Notes: generated from the letters alone by a model not told the origin. Positions 32,260-45,263 are shown, numbered from the stretch's first letter. The stretch is DNA of 64,000 bases from Tricholomella constricta (GCA_013368375.1 JAACJP010000038.1:372001-436000), one strand, 5' to 3'. Numbers and translations: made by a program.

Positions 32260-34300
32260 AGCACGCGCTGTGGGGTGCATGATGATGGGTATTGTCCTTC
32301 AGGACTCAAGGTGCGCAGTACAACTGTATGTACCCAATCTATGACATTGACAAATGCTACAGAGTCAACAAACGAGATACAGATGCACGCTTATGGCAGG
32401 GAGATGAAGGGAGGGAGACAGGGAAGGTATCGACACAGGCAGGCATGTGCGCATCTCCAGCGGCGCAGACGGATGTCCGACCACGCTCCACTTGTAAACG
32501 AAACAAAATGCGGGGCTGTGGGGTCGGGAGCACGCGCTGTGGGGCGCATAAGGATGGGTATTATCCTCCAGCACTCTCCAGTAAGTGTACATCGACATCT
32601 ATCCGTTATGTTCTCATTTTCACGTCTCTCAGCTAAAGCCTCAACATGCGCACGACAATTGGCATCTACCGCCAGTTAAATGCCTTTCTCGATGTCGCCG
32701 AAGCCGCCTCACTCGTCTCCGCACCCCTCCCTGCTGCACCAACCGCTCCAGCATCCACAACTTCCTCTACCACAGCCTCCATGACCACCACCGCGCCCAC
32801 CCCCGTCTCCTCGTCGTCTCCCACCATCCCCGAAGCATCACGACCCCAAGACCCCTTCATCGACCCGCACTTCCACTCCGGTATCTAGACCCCAGCATGC
32901 CTCTGTCGAACACACACACAGCAGCAGCAGCAGCAACAGCCCCGAAGGCGCCTGTTGCGCCTGCGGAATCTACGAGCGTGTGCGACTTTGAATGTCGAGT
33001 CGGCATTGGCGGGGCCGCAGCAGAGCCATGGTCAGAATCAGTAAGAGTCGGGATCAGGGTACCCAGGGGGCTCGACGTCTGCGATTAAGGGAGCGTGGTA
33101 CAGCTGTTGGGCGTGGTACGGCGCAGCGGCTCTATCAGCTGCATCTGCGGCGGGCGCTACCTGGAGGTCTGAGTCTAGGACGGCGGAGGGGCAGGGGGAG
33201 GGGGACGACGATGGAGAAGAACAGGGAGAAGCACAAATTACGCAAGCGGAAGTGGGAGGCATCGCTGGCATGAGAGGGGCCCGAGGCGCAGTCAAAGTCG
33301 GAGGAGTGGAGGGAGGAGAAGAAGAAGAAGGGGGCAGGGCGGGAGCTGGGCGTAAACCTGGTGCAGGCGACGAGAGCGGGCCAGTCAGGGTGACTGAATG
33401 TCACATGCGCGGCGCCCTCAGTGAGGGCGCGCAATGTCACAATAAATTTGGCAGTACCGATTTTCTCCATAGACTCCAAGTCAACAGGAAGTGCAATTGA
33501 TGTCCTTCAGCCCTCCGATTGCTTGAGTACATTGTCCATGAAGCTATATTAAGCTTGTGTCCTTCCAGTCCACGACACAACATATCAGAAATCACGGTCA
33601 GGTGTTATGTAAAACAAAAATAAATGCACTGTTTACCTCCCCTTCTCCTGCCTTAGGCGCTGATTATATGCGCTATGTGGGACTCAGCAGCGACTGAGGG
33701 TGGCGGGTCACAGACGGCGGTGTGTCGCGTTCCCATCTCCACAACTGTCACTGACAGGACACGCGACAACAGCACAATGTGTGTTGCCTTAATTTGAGGC
33801 CGTCAACGCCATCATCGTCCATCTATCTCCCTCCCTCAGGCCTCATCTCTCATTGTACCAGCAGAGCTAACTAGAGGCCAGCAGGGTACATCTACAGTAT
33901 CAATCTATCTTTGTCAAAGCCTTCGTCAACCGCAGAACTAACAGCCTCACGCCGCTTGTTTTGAATTCCTCAACTTTGTTATGACATCTGGCATATCTAC
34001 CTGGCTCCATATTTAAGTCCAGCCCTGCCTTCTCTCCTTACGCTGTACCAAGTCCTTCCCAAGCTCGCCTCCTTGACCCCTGTCCCTCGTGAACTCGGAT
34101 ACCCCTCCTTAGCCGATAATCCTGGGGCGTGTCCGTGCGCGGGTGCGGCTGCAGCGGCAGATGCGGATTCGAGTGCAGCCCACCACGACCATGGCCCGCG
34201 TCAGCGTTGGCGTTATTGTAGGTCCTCGTCCTCGTCCTTCTTCCTCCCTGTCCCCGTCGTGTCGAAACTCGTGCATGGGGGGAAGCACGAGCGCTAACTT
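32260..34300 (+). pseudogene. Gene-fragment block D, copy 2
   Basis: From 32520 it aligns with 12851-14665. GCGCTGTGGGGYGCATRATGATGGGTATT occurs twice (about 32268 and 32537), so the start is locally duplicated. It contains the Thr/Pro-rich exon (about 32650-32885), an AGC microsatellite near 32922, the hairpin at 33412 and the long tail to GAGCGCTAACT at 34295. Beyond that point it continues TAGAGTCAAC, giving the uninterrupted version of the site where A3 sits in copy 1. Confidence 0.6.
33412..33430. repeat. Hairpin B in block D copy 2
   Basis: Perfect 9-bp inverted repeat identical to that at 13790, in the same context (TCACATGCGCGG before, GCAATGTCACA after). Confidence 0.9.
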
Positions 34301-34870
34301 AGAGTCAACAAATTCCTGTGGACGGTGAAGAGGGATAAAAGAGATCAGCTCGTGTCGGCTATTCAAGAAGGAAGATAGAATCACACAGCTTACCCAACAT
34401 GTTTGAGGCGTGGGAGGCGTTGGGTAGCGGCGGCGGCGATGTTGATAGTTGTGACTGTGTTCCGTAGGGACGAGCTGCGCTTATAACAAGGAACGGGATT
34501 GCGTCAGTCAAAGTTGAAAGAAAATGAAGTGAACGGACGACAATGTCTCTATACATTCCAGAATGCTCGAGGCGTCGACGGGTTGCCTACAACCTGCGAT
34601 GCTTGACGTGTTGTGTTGTTGTTAAAGCACAGCGAACGCAGCGAGTAGCGACTCTGTACCAAGAGTAAAGCCGTGGTGCTAGTGTCCATCGTAAATGGAG
34701 AGAAATTTAGCCCACCTTGCATGTTTGAGGGGAACGGCAATGATGTAGAGAGGTATATAGAAGTGGAAACAGACTGACGTGCCACCGTCGTGTTGAATAT
34801 GCTCGAGAACGATCTGTATGTGTTCAATGGAACGATGAAGGCTTCATAATGGAAAGGACACACCTACGAT
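34301..34870 (-). pseudogene. Family H gene-derived remnant, copies near 34390 and 34710
   Basis: Two donor-like boundaries on the minus strand (CAAACATG then GTAAGC near 34395; CAAACATGCAAG then GTGGGC near 34715), each preceded by a similar Ser/Pro-rich stretch. Same pattern as 1684-2530. Protein not recognised. Confidence 0.35.
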
Positions 34871-35690
34871 GCATATCCAGCACCTCGCAGATAGCAGGCA
34901 GTACTTGAAGTTCGTGTCTGTGCGAGAGGGCTGTATGGTAAAAGGAGACAGATGCCCCTTGGGCCGTTGGAGGGACATCGGAGCACTTACCAGAGACGTG
35001 TATCCATGCAAATACTCCTCGGGATATCCTGAGTGACGCCTTGTTCGTCAGTATTTCGAAAACGGAGGGTCATATTAGTGGTGAGACTTACCTCGAGTAT
35101 CTGACTCCAGAGTCCATCCTCCGCCGATCGCAATCGCGCGCTTATCGCACCCATGTAGATATGTTGTGAGTGTGCAAAGCCTGTGGAGAAAAATGAGATG
35201 AGCGCCAAACACCATGAGCACTCACCACAGGCGGCGTGTCCTTCCAGAACCTTTCCCAAGGATTCTGAGATGAAGAGCGCGTCGTCGAGAGGCGAAAATC
35301 GTGCACGTTGTAAGAGTATCGGTTCTGGAGTGATAGGAAGGTAAACAAGTAAAGATAACAGAAAAGACGCGGCGACGTACGCAGTGGGTTGGCGAGCATG
35401 AAAAGTCAGGATCAGGGACTGGTACTTGAGTTTCGACTTCAAGCTAGATAGGCGACAATGTGGTGGATTGAGCTTGAGCTGTGGACAAATTCAGACTGTG
35501 TATGACATGAACGCGTCAAATTTCGAGAAGGTAGAACGCACCGATTGTTGAGTCTCACACTATGACGAAAGTAATACACGTCTACCGCTCCCGTTGTCAT
35601 AGTTGATGTTCTCCGTCCCATGTAGAGGCTGTGTGGTGAGGTGAGGCGAACTCTCGGACGTTCGAGGTATTAATTTGAAGTGAACGGGAT
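34871..35690 (-). pseudogene. Unrecognised intron-bearing remnant
   Basis: A minus frame (34987-35442) includes a hydrophobic stretch (AYVAASFLLSLLVYLPI) and several donor/acceptor-like sites break neighbouring frames. It may be part of the same family as the flanking family H pieces, but I cannot assign it. Confidence 0.3.
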
Positions 35691-36000
35691 CGATTGCACC
35701 TAGTTAAACGTGCGTGCGCTGCTCAAGAAAATCAAGGACAAGGGAATAGCTGCTTGCGCTCGCAGTTTGTACTTATAGTCAATTTACTAGAACACGACAG
35801 GAGGAAGAATGGCGGTAAGTCCGGCCCCAATTCAGGCCACGGCTGTTCACGTGACGCAGACGCGCCCTCAGTGAGGGTGCCGCGCACGTCCTGCCACTCT
35901 CCCGTCCTCAATAATTGAAAAAGTGGTTCGATTGCATGGGGACAATAAATTAAATGTGCAGTCTCTATTTCTTTTTCTACCTGATCAGTAATCTCAACGT
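35691..36000. other. Short unassigned stretch with hairpin B copy
   Basis: GCGCCCTCA - G - TGAGGGTGC at 35862-35880 (one G:T pair), preceded by TTCACGTGAC at 35848. A small AT-rich stretch follows. No gene. Confidence 0.6.
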
Positions 36001-36735
36001 GAACTACAGCTGTACAATCTGATGGCCCTTCAGCGCCAAGTCGGCTTCGTCTCGAATCCGTGGTCTGGGACGGCCTTGTCGGGATTACCTTGGAGTATCT
36101 AAATAGTCAATACGATGCAGACAAATATGATACATACCTGCACGCTAGCGTTCTCGTCCTCTGCAAACACCTCCGACGTCACGCGCCTCACGCGCTCCGC
36201 CACTCCCACCACATCCCACACGCTGCCGTCCACTTCTCCACCCCATTAGCCTCACGCAGTTTTCGAATCCACCGGGTCCCCCTTGCGACTAATAAACCAC
36301 TCTCGCCGAGATCTCCGATCGCGTCTTCAGCACCGCCGTCGATCTTGACTGCGCCTCCTTATCCTGTAGCCTCGCCGTGCCTGCTTACGCCAAGCAGCTT
36401 GACTTTGCCCTTGGTGAGTCTACGAACGCGCCAGATGTGACGTGCCCGATGAGTTGGTCTTTGCCTGTGGATGCTTCATTCTGTGCGTATAAGTGGTTAC
36501 CGCGATCAGAAGAAGAGAAGTGGAGGCGGTATACGCACCTCGACCTTCACAATTCGTCTGTCTTCGCGGTAAAGCGAATGGGTGTGCCCCTTTTCCCTGA
36601 GCCCTGTACCGTGCGCGTCCGAAGTAGAAAGCGGCCTCAAGTACCTCTGAAACCTACGGTGCATTGGAAAGGCGAGAGCACGAGAAGATAGATGATGCTC
36701 GGTGAGCATGCGGCTATGCGACGAGTCAGTTCAAA
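36001..36735 (+). pseudogene. Unrecognised gene remnant
   Basis: A plus frame EISDRVFSTAVDLDCASLSC followed by AVPAYAKQLDFALGES (about 36307-36420) looks protein-like, with a donor-like GGTGAGTC at 36411. The family is not recognised. Confidence 0.35.
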
Positions 36736-36739
36736 TCAT

Positions 36740-37870
36740 GGCAGGTCATTGAGAAATGGAAATATAGCTCACCTTGAATGTTTCCAGCGTTCAATGCGGG
36801 CGAAAGAGGCAACTTGAGGTTGGGGGCGAGGTAACATGAAGTCAAAAGAGACACATATACCGCCTTTGTGTCGAATGTGTACAAATTCGAAATTACTGAA
36901 ATTAGATATATTGAAATAGATGGAAGTAAACGCACTGGGGTTCCCGTAACATATTTCGGTGCCCATCGCGCCGGTGCATGAAGGCGGCAGGCGATCATGC
37001 TTCGAGGATGATGTCGTAATTGGGAGGGGGCTGGGAGTGAGGAGCGCAAGGGAGAGTAGAGACGGTGACGACTTACAGCTTTAGTGTAGATGATGCTCAT
37101 ATAGTATTCGTGTGATTCCGGTGTGTTGTGCGCAACGTCTGTGGGGAGGCAGGTGTGAACAGAAGGAGCGGGGAGGACGGAGAAAGGCGACGGACACTGG
37201 CCGATCGCAAAGCCGATACCGATACGCGACATGTAGAAGCAATTGAGCCACACCTGGATGTCGAGGTCGATCTTGCGCGCGTTCTACACACGCTTCCACT
37301 CGAGGACGCCCTGTGCGACGGTAGTGACAGTAGGCATATCGGCTCTCCATGGTCTCGAGTGCGCGTGTAAAGTACTTGTTGTAGTCCTGGACTTGAGGGG
37401 GCCAGGCGACCGGTGTCGGTGTCAGCGTAGTATCTGCAGAGGTGGAGGGGTGCCAGATGGGCGTGAACGGTTGAGGATGGGGTGAGCGAGGTGACGTGGG
37501 TGCGCGTGACGCTGACGACGGTGCGAGAGCTAAATGACCTGCGTTACACGGGGACTCGGAGCTTGAGCTGGAGGAAGTCGTTGCCCGAGCTGGAGTACGG
37601 GTCGGTGTCCTGGTCGAGGTGCTTGAGGGGGTAGGGAGGATTGTCGTGGTTCGGTGTCACAGGTACTTGGTGAATGTCTGGAGGTTGGAGTTCCTGCAAA
37701 ATTGGAATCAATAGGGAGCGGCACATGCGGCGAATGGAATCGGACCTCGAAGAACTGGTAATACCAGTTACTTACCTTGGGCATGGAGGGTATCTCGCTA
37801 AGGCTGTGGGGCAACTCGTCAAGCTCCTTGACGTGGTGGGCCAGCCGTACCATAAGCTGATCTAACGCAG
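36740..37870 (-). pseudogene. Pyruvate dehydrogenase kinase-like (mitochondrial kinase) remnant
   Basis: Mitochondrial PDK/BCKDK kinases phosphorylate and inactivate the pyruvate (or branched-chain ketoacid) dehydrogenase complex. On the minus strand: VRLAHHVKELDELPHSLSEI then PSMPKVSNWYYQFFE (37840-37745), NLQTFTKYL in a shifted frame (~37690), then MPTVTTVAQGVLEWKRV (~37345-37290), and DIQVWLNCFYMSRIGIGFAI (37270-37200), followed by MSIIYTKA (~37095) and NYDIILEA (~37015). These are the N-terminal helical-bundle motifs in the right order. The ATP-binding GHKL domain is lost apart from a possible APNLKLPLSP near 36810. Stops and shifts throughout. Confidence 0.8.
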
Positions 37871-38260
37871 ACATCAATGGTGCTGCTTCGGATCGGCATA
37901 GACGTACTCACCTGCAAGAAACTCACTGGCCTGAAGCAGTGTCCTACGTGTACTCGATGGTCTTATCTTGCAGTGGAAAGACTGACTTGCGCAAAAGGCG
38001 CACATGGTAGATGGCGCGAGCAAAGCTGAGGGCAGGATCAATATGATGTCAAAGGAAGTCGAAGTCGAATTGGCGCTTACCTTGAACGTCGAATGTTGTG
38101 TGAGAGCTGGGCGACGAGGGCGGTGACGAGCAGGAGGTATGGGGGACGCAAGGGCGAGTTGATCGATGCTGGTCAGGGTCCAACTACCATTTGCAGAAAT
38201 TGTGTTATGCACACGCACCAGCCAACGTAGAGACATGTAATTTCTCGTTCTGATCGACAC
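37871..38260 (-). pseudogene. Gene-fragment family G, copy 2 (short)
   Basis: Shares GTAGATGGCGCGAGCAAAGC, TTGGCGCTTACCTTGAA, GACGAGCAGGAGGTATG and GGTCAGGG...AACTACCATTTGCAG with copies 1 and 3. The minus strand reads FARAIYHVRLLRK in one frame. The source gene is unknown. Confidence 0.45.
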
Positions 38261-38879
38261 CATATGCCTCTCCGGGAATCAGCTTCTGGGCGAAGATGGC
38301 TTGCAGGTCCCTTGCGAGAGTTATCCGTCATTAGGACATCGACAACGCCGTCCGGACAAGACTCGCATCATCGCACGCCAACCTTGACCGCACCGTCGAC
38401 AGCTCCAGCATCCAGCATCTTCAGAAGTTGCGCACCGAAATCAAGGCTCGCCACTTGACCCTTTCCTCATCGTTCCCCATGCTGATTGATGTTGCAGAAC
38501 GTTTGGAAATGATACCGGCAGATTCGCTATCAGCTGCCAAAGAACGCGATCTCTCCACCAAGGTCATCACCGAGCTCTCCCGCCACATCTCGTCCACCCC
38601 TATGACAAGGCCTCGCGCTTCATCGACATCAGCAACATGGCCGTCACCCGCCAGCTCCAGAAGCAAGTCCACGAAGAAAACCTCCTTCAAAAATCCTTCA
38701 TCGTCACAACCAGAAACTGATCGTGATCTGTTCCTCAGTTCGCCAACTCCTTCTTCGTCATCTACCCCGCCACTTCCCTTGGGTACGTGTTCCTCACATG
38801 CACATCAGAGCATTCTCCATCTCAGCATGATCCATCAATGCGTCAATCATAGAACTCGGTCTACTCCCTCTTCCCCTTT
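38261..38879 (+). pseudogene. Unrecognised coding-like remnant (AKERDLSTKV type)
   Basis: A reading DIDNAVRTRLASSHANLDRT through LRTEIKARHLTLSSSFPMLI and AAKERDLSTKVITELSRHIS, then shifted to PYDKASRFIDISNMAVTRQL and QKQVHEENLLQKSFIVTT (38335-38715), looks like helical protein with one frameshift. The start resembles none of the families I know. The 38535 part matches 4500. Confidence 0.4.
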
Positions 38880-40330
38880 TTGACCCCCTCGAAGATGAAG
38901 GATAGTCTGACGCGTCAAGGCTTAGCTGCTAAGTACACCTTCGACCACCCTTAAATCCTTCCAGTCCCGAAGGTCTTGATTACCTTCACCGGCATCAAAG
39001 CTGTAAGGAGTGACCCGACTAGATTCAAAGATATCTACGAGAAATCCATTCTCATGTTTGATGCGATCGCGAAGTATTTATGAACCCTTTTGCATGTAAT
39101 AACCGTCTAATCTCTGTTGGTATTAGGCACGACACGGACAAAGCGATGGTTCTCCATACGCTATCCGAGAAGAAATTTTTAAACTATCACCCCATCTAGA
39201 TTGCCGCAGTCATCAAGGCTCTAATCCAACAGAAATCATGGAAGTATGTGGCCACCGTGTGCCCTCGACCTTTGATATATATATTGAGCTTGTTGCAGGT
39301 ATCTGAATGTCGCCGGGAACTACGTTGATGTAGTCAAACACGTCATTAAGGCGGTCGCTGTTCATACAGCTGCTGATAAAATGGTTTGTACTTACGAATC
39401 TCGGTCTTGATTTCTGATCCCATACGCTGCGTAATAAAAACTCGGATTTCTTCGGACCAAAAGCAATCCGTCAGGCATCTACATGGAAAACGAAATTTTC
39501 GATATGCTGGTGACTCTTGTAAGTGTCGCCCCCTCCTAATGACGAAGTTATAGCTGACCTCCTTTTTTAGTTTACGTACGTCCTCGTAGACAGGATTTTT
39601 GCCTTGTGCTAACAACTCCATAGAGTCACCTTCCTCACGTTCGACGAACCTGAAACCTGAAACTAGTTTCGCACTACACGAGGCCGCCGCGCAGGCTGGA
39701 ACGAATATCGGAGCACTTGCCGCAAAGTCACTATGGAATTTTACCCCTCCTCAGCCCGTAAGTATTTCTTTCTTTTGCATCTATCTAATTGCCATAACGT
39801 CACGCAGAATCTTCTGGGCAAATTGACGGCTGGAGCGTCGTCCTTCTGGCCAGCTAACGACAACGCGTACTGTCCTCAGTAGGTCGGCGGCCACTGGACG
39901 GCCTCTCGACGAGCTCCTTGGGAACATCCTTAGGATTGCCGTTGGTGCTTCCGTCAATTGGGCACATGCTGCTGTCAATGTCGTCGATTTCTGCCTTGAC
40001 AATGCCAGGGCTAAGGAGAGGCAGCGTGTCATCGAATTAGTGAAGAAAAATGATGCGGGAAGCGCTCTGTTGCTGCGCGGATATGTTTCTGAGGCGATGC
40101 GTGCGTTCTTCTCACAACTCATACCCTGATTCCCGGTAAACGATGAACTGAACTATCACTTACCAGCTGGATTTCTTAAACATTTCGTACAAGCAACCAC
40201 TGATCCAATTCTCCGATGGACAATCGAAGGATTGCTTCAATCTGTCCGTTATGTAGGCAAGTCTACCTAAATTTTTGTTGTTTGCTTTTATCCTGTTGTA
40301 ACGTTTCTGATTCTCAAGGCTCCAGGACGC
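38880..40330 (+). pseudogene. Ppo / linoleate diol synthase-like remnant, P450 domain
   Basis: Psi-producing oxygenases are fused dioxygenase-P450 enzymes that make oxylipin signals. The remnant holds the C-terminal half, exon by exon with short introns: VLITFTGIKAVRSDPTRFKD (~38965), HDTDKAMVLHTLSEKKFLNY (~39130), YLNVAGNYVDVVKHVIKAVA then VHTAADK (~39298-39380), ENEIFDMLVTL (~39485), HEAAAQAGTNIGALAAKSLW (~39680-39745), NLLGKLTAGASSFWP (~39808), DELLGNILRIAVGASVNWAH, AAVNVVDFCLDNARAKERQR and VIELVKKNDAGSALLLRGYV (39905-40090), and FLKHFVQATTDPILRWT (~40170). The heme-cysteine loop is not seen, and stops interrupt several exons. The N-terminal dioxygenase part is absent. Confidence 0.75.
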
Positions 40331-41188
40331 GTATCTTCTTCGGATAAGGGTAAGCTATCTCAGTATTGCATTACACGATACCTATGACTAGAATTCAATC
40401 GTTCGACCCATTGTCAAGTCGATGACGTCCGAATCCGAGGTTGGACAGTCTTGTATTCAATTTTAGGGCGTGCAGGGATAACTCCACAATGCGCGAAGTC
40501 CCCTGTACATCTCTCTTCCACACGTCAAGATGGCCTAAGTTTCTCATGACTGTGCATATTTTCAAATGACGAGCGCGAAACCCTCCCTATTGAAACGCAC
40601 TCTGCAACCGCCTCCAAGACGTTGGAAGAAATCGATTTTCGGAAATGGTAGGGGAGCAGCATGGAGGTCAATGGATCTACTCACAATGATTTTCAGGTCG
40701 ATCGTAATTGAGATGATGACCATTAGGACACAAGCTCGCCATGCTGTTTTTCTGCATGGAATGGTTTAACGCCGGACTAGTGGGCACCATCAGCGTTCAG
40801 CTTTAAGTGATCTTGAATCAGTTAAGGACTCGAACTACTCGGAGAGGCTCAGTGGCGCCTACGAATGGCACTCACGGTTTTCAGGAAGGAAGCGTACGCC
40901 CATGTACACCCTCATTTTTCTGTTTTCTATGATCACTTTCTAATGCATGTGCACGTCATTGACAGCTTGATTGCTTCCTCGACGCTGCCACCGCCACCGC
41001 ACTCGAGCTCTCTGCTCTCCCCCTACAACACCCTCTTCCTCTTCCTCGTCTACAACCACCACCACCCCACCGGTACCACGCCAGCTTGAAGTCATCGCCC
41101 ACGCACATCGCACATCGCACATCGCAAGCTACACAACAGGTACATCATCCTTTCGCAGTATCGGAACCCTCCACCGCTGTCTACAATT
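40331..41188. other. No recognisable gene; left edge of duplication copy 2
   Basis: May include the last scraps of the Ppo remnant (IVRPIVKSMTSESEVGQ near 40400). From 40970 it is CT-rich with CACATCGCA repeated near 41104-41128. The sequence left of 41189 could not be compared because its partner lies outside the window. Confidence 0.4.
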
Positions 41189-41449
41189 GCTTCTGAGGTA
41201 TCGCTCTCGCACGGAGGTCAGGGGCAGGAAGGCGGGGCTGAGGCCAAGGGCTGCGGGCTGCGGCGTGCGGCGTGCGGCGTGCGGCGTGCTGGAGAAGGAG
41301 GGAAAGGCGCTGGTGAGTGTATGTGTTCCAGGTCTTTGTCCCTCCCTCCCTTTCGCTCCCCTTTCGCTCGCCACCCTTACCCTCTTTCTTGACGTCCGTC
41401 ACGACCCCTTCAAGTTCTTAACAGTTCTGAGCTCTTCTTCCGTCTAGTG

Positions 41450-41737
41450 GTTTCAAAGACACACACCCCAAGGTTCTCCTGTCCCACATCCTCCGCGCCG
41501 TTTACACCTAGTCCTGCCTCGACCCCGCCCTCGTCAAGGACATCTTTGTCGGGAACGTCCTCCCGGCTGGCGGAGGCGCCGTTGCTGCCCGCATGGCTGC
41601 TCTGCGCTCCAACGTACCTTACACTGCCTCCTTCTTCACACCGTCAACCGCTAGTGCTCCTTTGGCCTCAACAGCGTCACCCCGAGTGCTTTGTCGGTGC
41701 GTCCTGTCTCTGGACTACGACTCATTATGGTTCGTAG
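41450..41737 (+). pseudogene. 3-ketoacyl-CoA thiolase remnant (copy 2)
   Basis: Identical to 262-549, including the in-frame stop after AVYT and the later frameshift. The damage therefore predates the duplication. Confidence 0.8.
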
Positions 41738-44112
41738 GCGAAGCACGACTGCACGGAATATCAGACTGCAACGGATATGTACAAAGCAAAGCTCCCTCTT
41801 CTCCAGGTCATGACGATTGATGACCTCCTGGATTACAACGTTGACGCGATGGTCGAGCGAACAAAAAGATAGCTCTATCTGACTGGGATGATGCACTGTG
41901 TGAGTGGAGAGTTGAGCCATGGGTGAGAAGTACTGAACGATGGTGAAGTGGAGATGTTCTTATAGATGGAATTGTGTAGTACCATATCAAATATCAGCCT
42001 CGTATTCGTGACGAGTGGGCACCGAAAGTGAAGGATCGTGTTGTTCACGACGGCTAGCACTTCGAGTCACAGCATGAGCACGGTGGTTACGCTCCACGAC
42101 GATAGGGCCTCTGACAGTCGACCTGATCTAGAAATGCACATCCACAAAAGCAAATTTAAACAAATTGTATACAGTAATAGGATCCTGATCTTCGATGAAC
42201 TCGTCTATCTCCTGGTGCAGCCCTTCCGCAGAAAGAGCAGACACTGGTATTGTCGAGGGTGTGCTAAGGTCTTGTAAGACGTATGATGGATTCGCTGCGA
42301 CCATCAACCCTTCTCCGCGCGTACTTCGCTTCTCTCCATAGTATCGTTCACCTTAGCACCTGGAAATCTAAGTCGAAATTAGATACATGGAGCACCAGTG
42401 AAAGATATCGTGGCCTATATCACTTACCCAAGGCATGACGCGATAGCGAAGATCTTCGTGTTGAGTGAATTAGTAGAATCGCACCATATCAGCACCTGCG
42501 AATGTCATTCGCTTCCATTCCATCCATTCCATCCATTCCGTACATCCACTCCACATCTTCTGCCCACAACCGTGTCAGTGGAGGGAGGCTATATGCGGGA
42601 AAGAGAACGAAAATCTCTTGTTTCACCAGTATGTCACTGGGAGGATGGACTAAATCAGTCTTGGGCTGGCGATGATAATTCGGTCGTCCGCCAATCGCCG
42701 TCACGGCTGTAGTGTACACGCGAGGTCAGTGGAAAGAAAGAGATGAGTACATCGTGTCAATGAGCATCAAACGCACCTCTGTCCTCGTGTAGGGGGATCC
42801 GGCGAATAAACAGATACAACGGCCGCGTGGTAAGAGATCGCATGGCGTCAGTCAACTGTTTGCGAAGACGGGGCTGCCTCACTTACCTTGAATACTCAGG
42901 GGTCGAAGGGAGCAGCGAAGACGGTTAATGAGACGAAGATCTGTATTTACTTGTAAGATGTCAGACTGTGCCGGGTGAAACGGGATAACATGGGTAACAC
43001 ACCTAGACATCTAAGGGAACCCGTACGCTTGAGGACGATTCGCCTGCGATTTGTGAGATTAACGAAGCAAGTTAATTTGATGTCAAAGTATCGATGCGAG
43101 GGGAGGTAGTACGCACCAAAGAAAATGATGCCCTCATCGCAAAAGTTCAACTACAGGTTTCGTCGTCAGCCCGTCGCCGTCAGGACCGTCCTTGCCAGTG
43201 TTGTCCATACGCCTGACAGAATGCACGTGAAAGGAACATACACGATGTTGAGCAGATCGTGTTGTGGCGGCTGTTTGGTGACAGATCAGTTCGTGTCCGG
43301 AGTCAAGATGGAATCGTACAGCTTACCCTACGTCTTCAAGAGGTTTGAGCCGTTGGATAGGAGTGACGGCGATGCTGAGAGCTGCGAATGGAATGGGGTC
43401 GTTTTAGTCAAATGGAGAAAGAATGGGGTCGTTTTAGTCAAATGGAGAAAAAAGAGAAGCGGACAAACGTACGGCTAATGTGCTTGGGGTGTCGACGGGT
43501 TACCAACAATCTACAAGACGGGTGAAGGTAGTTGAAGTGTTCGTAAAGTAAGGGCTTGAAATAAAGTAGAACGCAGCAATGAATTTGAACTTACATTATC
43601 CAATAACGCTCGCGCGACGAAGTAAATAGGAAGTCGAACACACCAAGTTGATTGTATATCACATGAGTGCAGACTGCAAGAAAGATGAGTTAAGAATGAA
43701 CAAAGTGTTTGAAAGATCATCTAAAGAGTACTCAATGGATTTGCATCCTCGAACAGTTTCGCCGTCTGTATCATTGCTGTGAGAGTGCTTGATTGCCATG
43801 TCAGCGTGGTGGAATAAAGAACGATCTCACACGAATGTCCTGCCAGGCAGCCTGAGCTCGGCAGACCACGGTAACACCCTCCTCCGGCCTCTCGCCTCCC
43901 TCCCCGGTGCGCGCTGCTCACATCGTGGTCGGCGATGGACACAATGTTGGAGATCGTCATCGGCAGCGATGAGCGATGATCTCGGAGTAAAGGGCCGGTA
44001 TTCCTGATGGCCTTTGACGAAGTTCACACACTGCAGATTTTTTGAATTCTCGGCGCTAAGTATGCTGCTGTGCTGTCTTCCTCGACATCTGCAGCGATGT
44101 TCAACCCGTTTT

Positions 44113-45243
44113 CATAGTCCTGGTCCCGTTTTTTGTGCAGTGTCGCCACAGGCACCAGTCCTTATCATATCACCAGGTATGTTATTTATCACCATGCAGT
44201 ACAACGACTCACTTTTGCTTTATAGGGCATCTCTGCTCCCTAGTAATCGCAGACGTACCGATGCCTGCTCGAGGCCAGTAGACCCATGGACTTCATTTCA
44301 GGGACGGACGAACATCCATAAGGCCGCGGAAGTTCATGCACTTCCTTCGAACAAGGTTCGCGACCCAGTTGAGCATCCATTTCCATGTGTGTTCATTTGT
44401 ACTGTCCTTTGTCTGGACTCCAACTAAACTTGACGTTGCAGAGACTCGCGGACAAGGCGCAGATCAGCACTACCATTTTTATGTGCTCCATCGAAGGTGC
44501 GCACCACGCCACTGTCGAGAGCGTCTGGGTATGTACGCTATCCACTACCATACCCAACCATTCTAACAACTCCCAGAACATGTGTAATGCCAAGGGCCTA
44601 CGCCGACTACCCCGATCTCCGACAGAATGCTTCTAAACCTCCGCCCAGTTCACCATCACCCCCGCCTCAGGCACGGTCACAGTCGCAACTGAAAGAGATG
44701 CCTCCTGGAGTGACACGCCGACAAAACAACATGTTCCATCTCTTCGCCTTCTGCGACTCCCTCAAGTACTATATGTCCTCAGCGGCCTCGAAGACACTGT
44801 TCCCGCCCCAGCATGAAGCACATCGTGAAGGTCCTCTCAGAACTGCCCTTGGACGACCTGTCGGTCTTGCGTCCCTACTCACGGCTGTCGTGGGCTGTTC
44901 CCGTGCCAGGCAACCTGGAGCATACGGTCTAAGTGTGGTTCCACGCGTTGATGGTGTATCTGGCGGGAACAGCGAATCCGCAAGAACAAAGGGCATGCAG
45001 AGGGCTGGGCCGTGGATCTGCAAATCATCGGCAAGGACGTCATCTGGTGTGTGTATCTCTCATTGCTTCAACTTGGTGTGTTGATGCTCACACGTCACGC
45101 TCGTGAAGATTACATGCCATATACCTTCCCGCGCCTCCTGCAGGGAGGCGATGGACGACTTCGGCGTCGACATTGTCAGGTTCTACCTTGCACGCATAGG
45201 CGGCCGCTTCCGTAACGACATCGGTGAGTTTTTTCTATCTTAT
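44113..45243 (+). pseudogene. Mitochondrial methionyl-tRNA synthetase remnant (copy 2)
   Basis: Identical to 2925-4055 with the same disablements. The DNA after the last donor-like GTGAGT is replaced by module A5, so a 226-aa open frame (45103-45783) artificially joins the end of the MetRS remnant to A5 sequence. Confidence 0.85.
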
Positions 45244-45263
45244 CACACCGTGGCGCCTGTACT

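Larger units (their letters stand above)
41189..45263 (+). repeat. Segmental duplication, copy 2 (partner 1-4075)
   Basis: Same content as 1-4075, offset 41188. It stops at ...CCTGTACT, immediately at the first base of module A5. Family H remnant at 42872-43718; 30-bp tandem duplication at 43392-43451. Confidence 0.95.
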
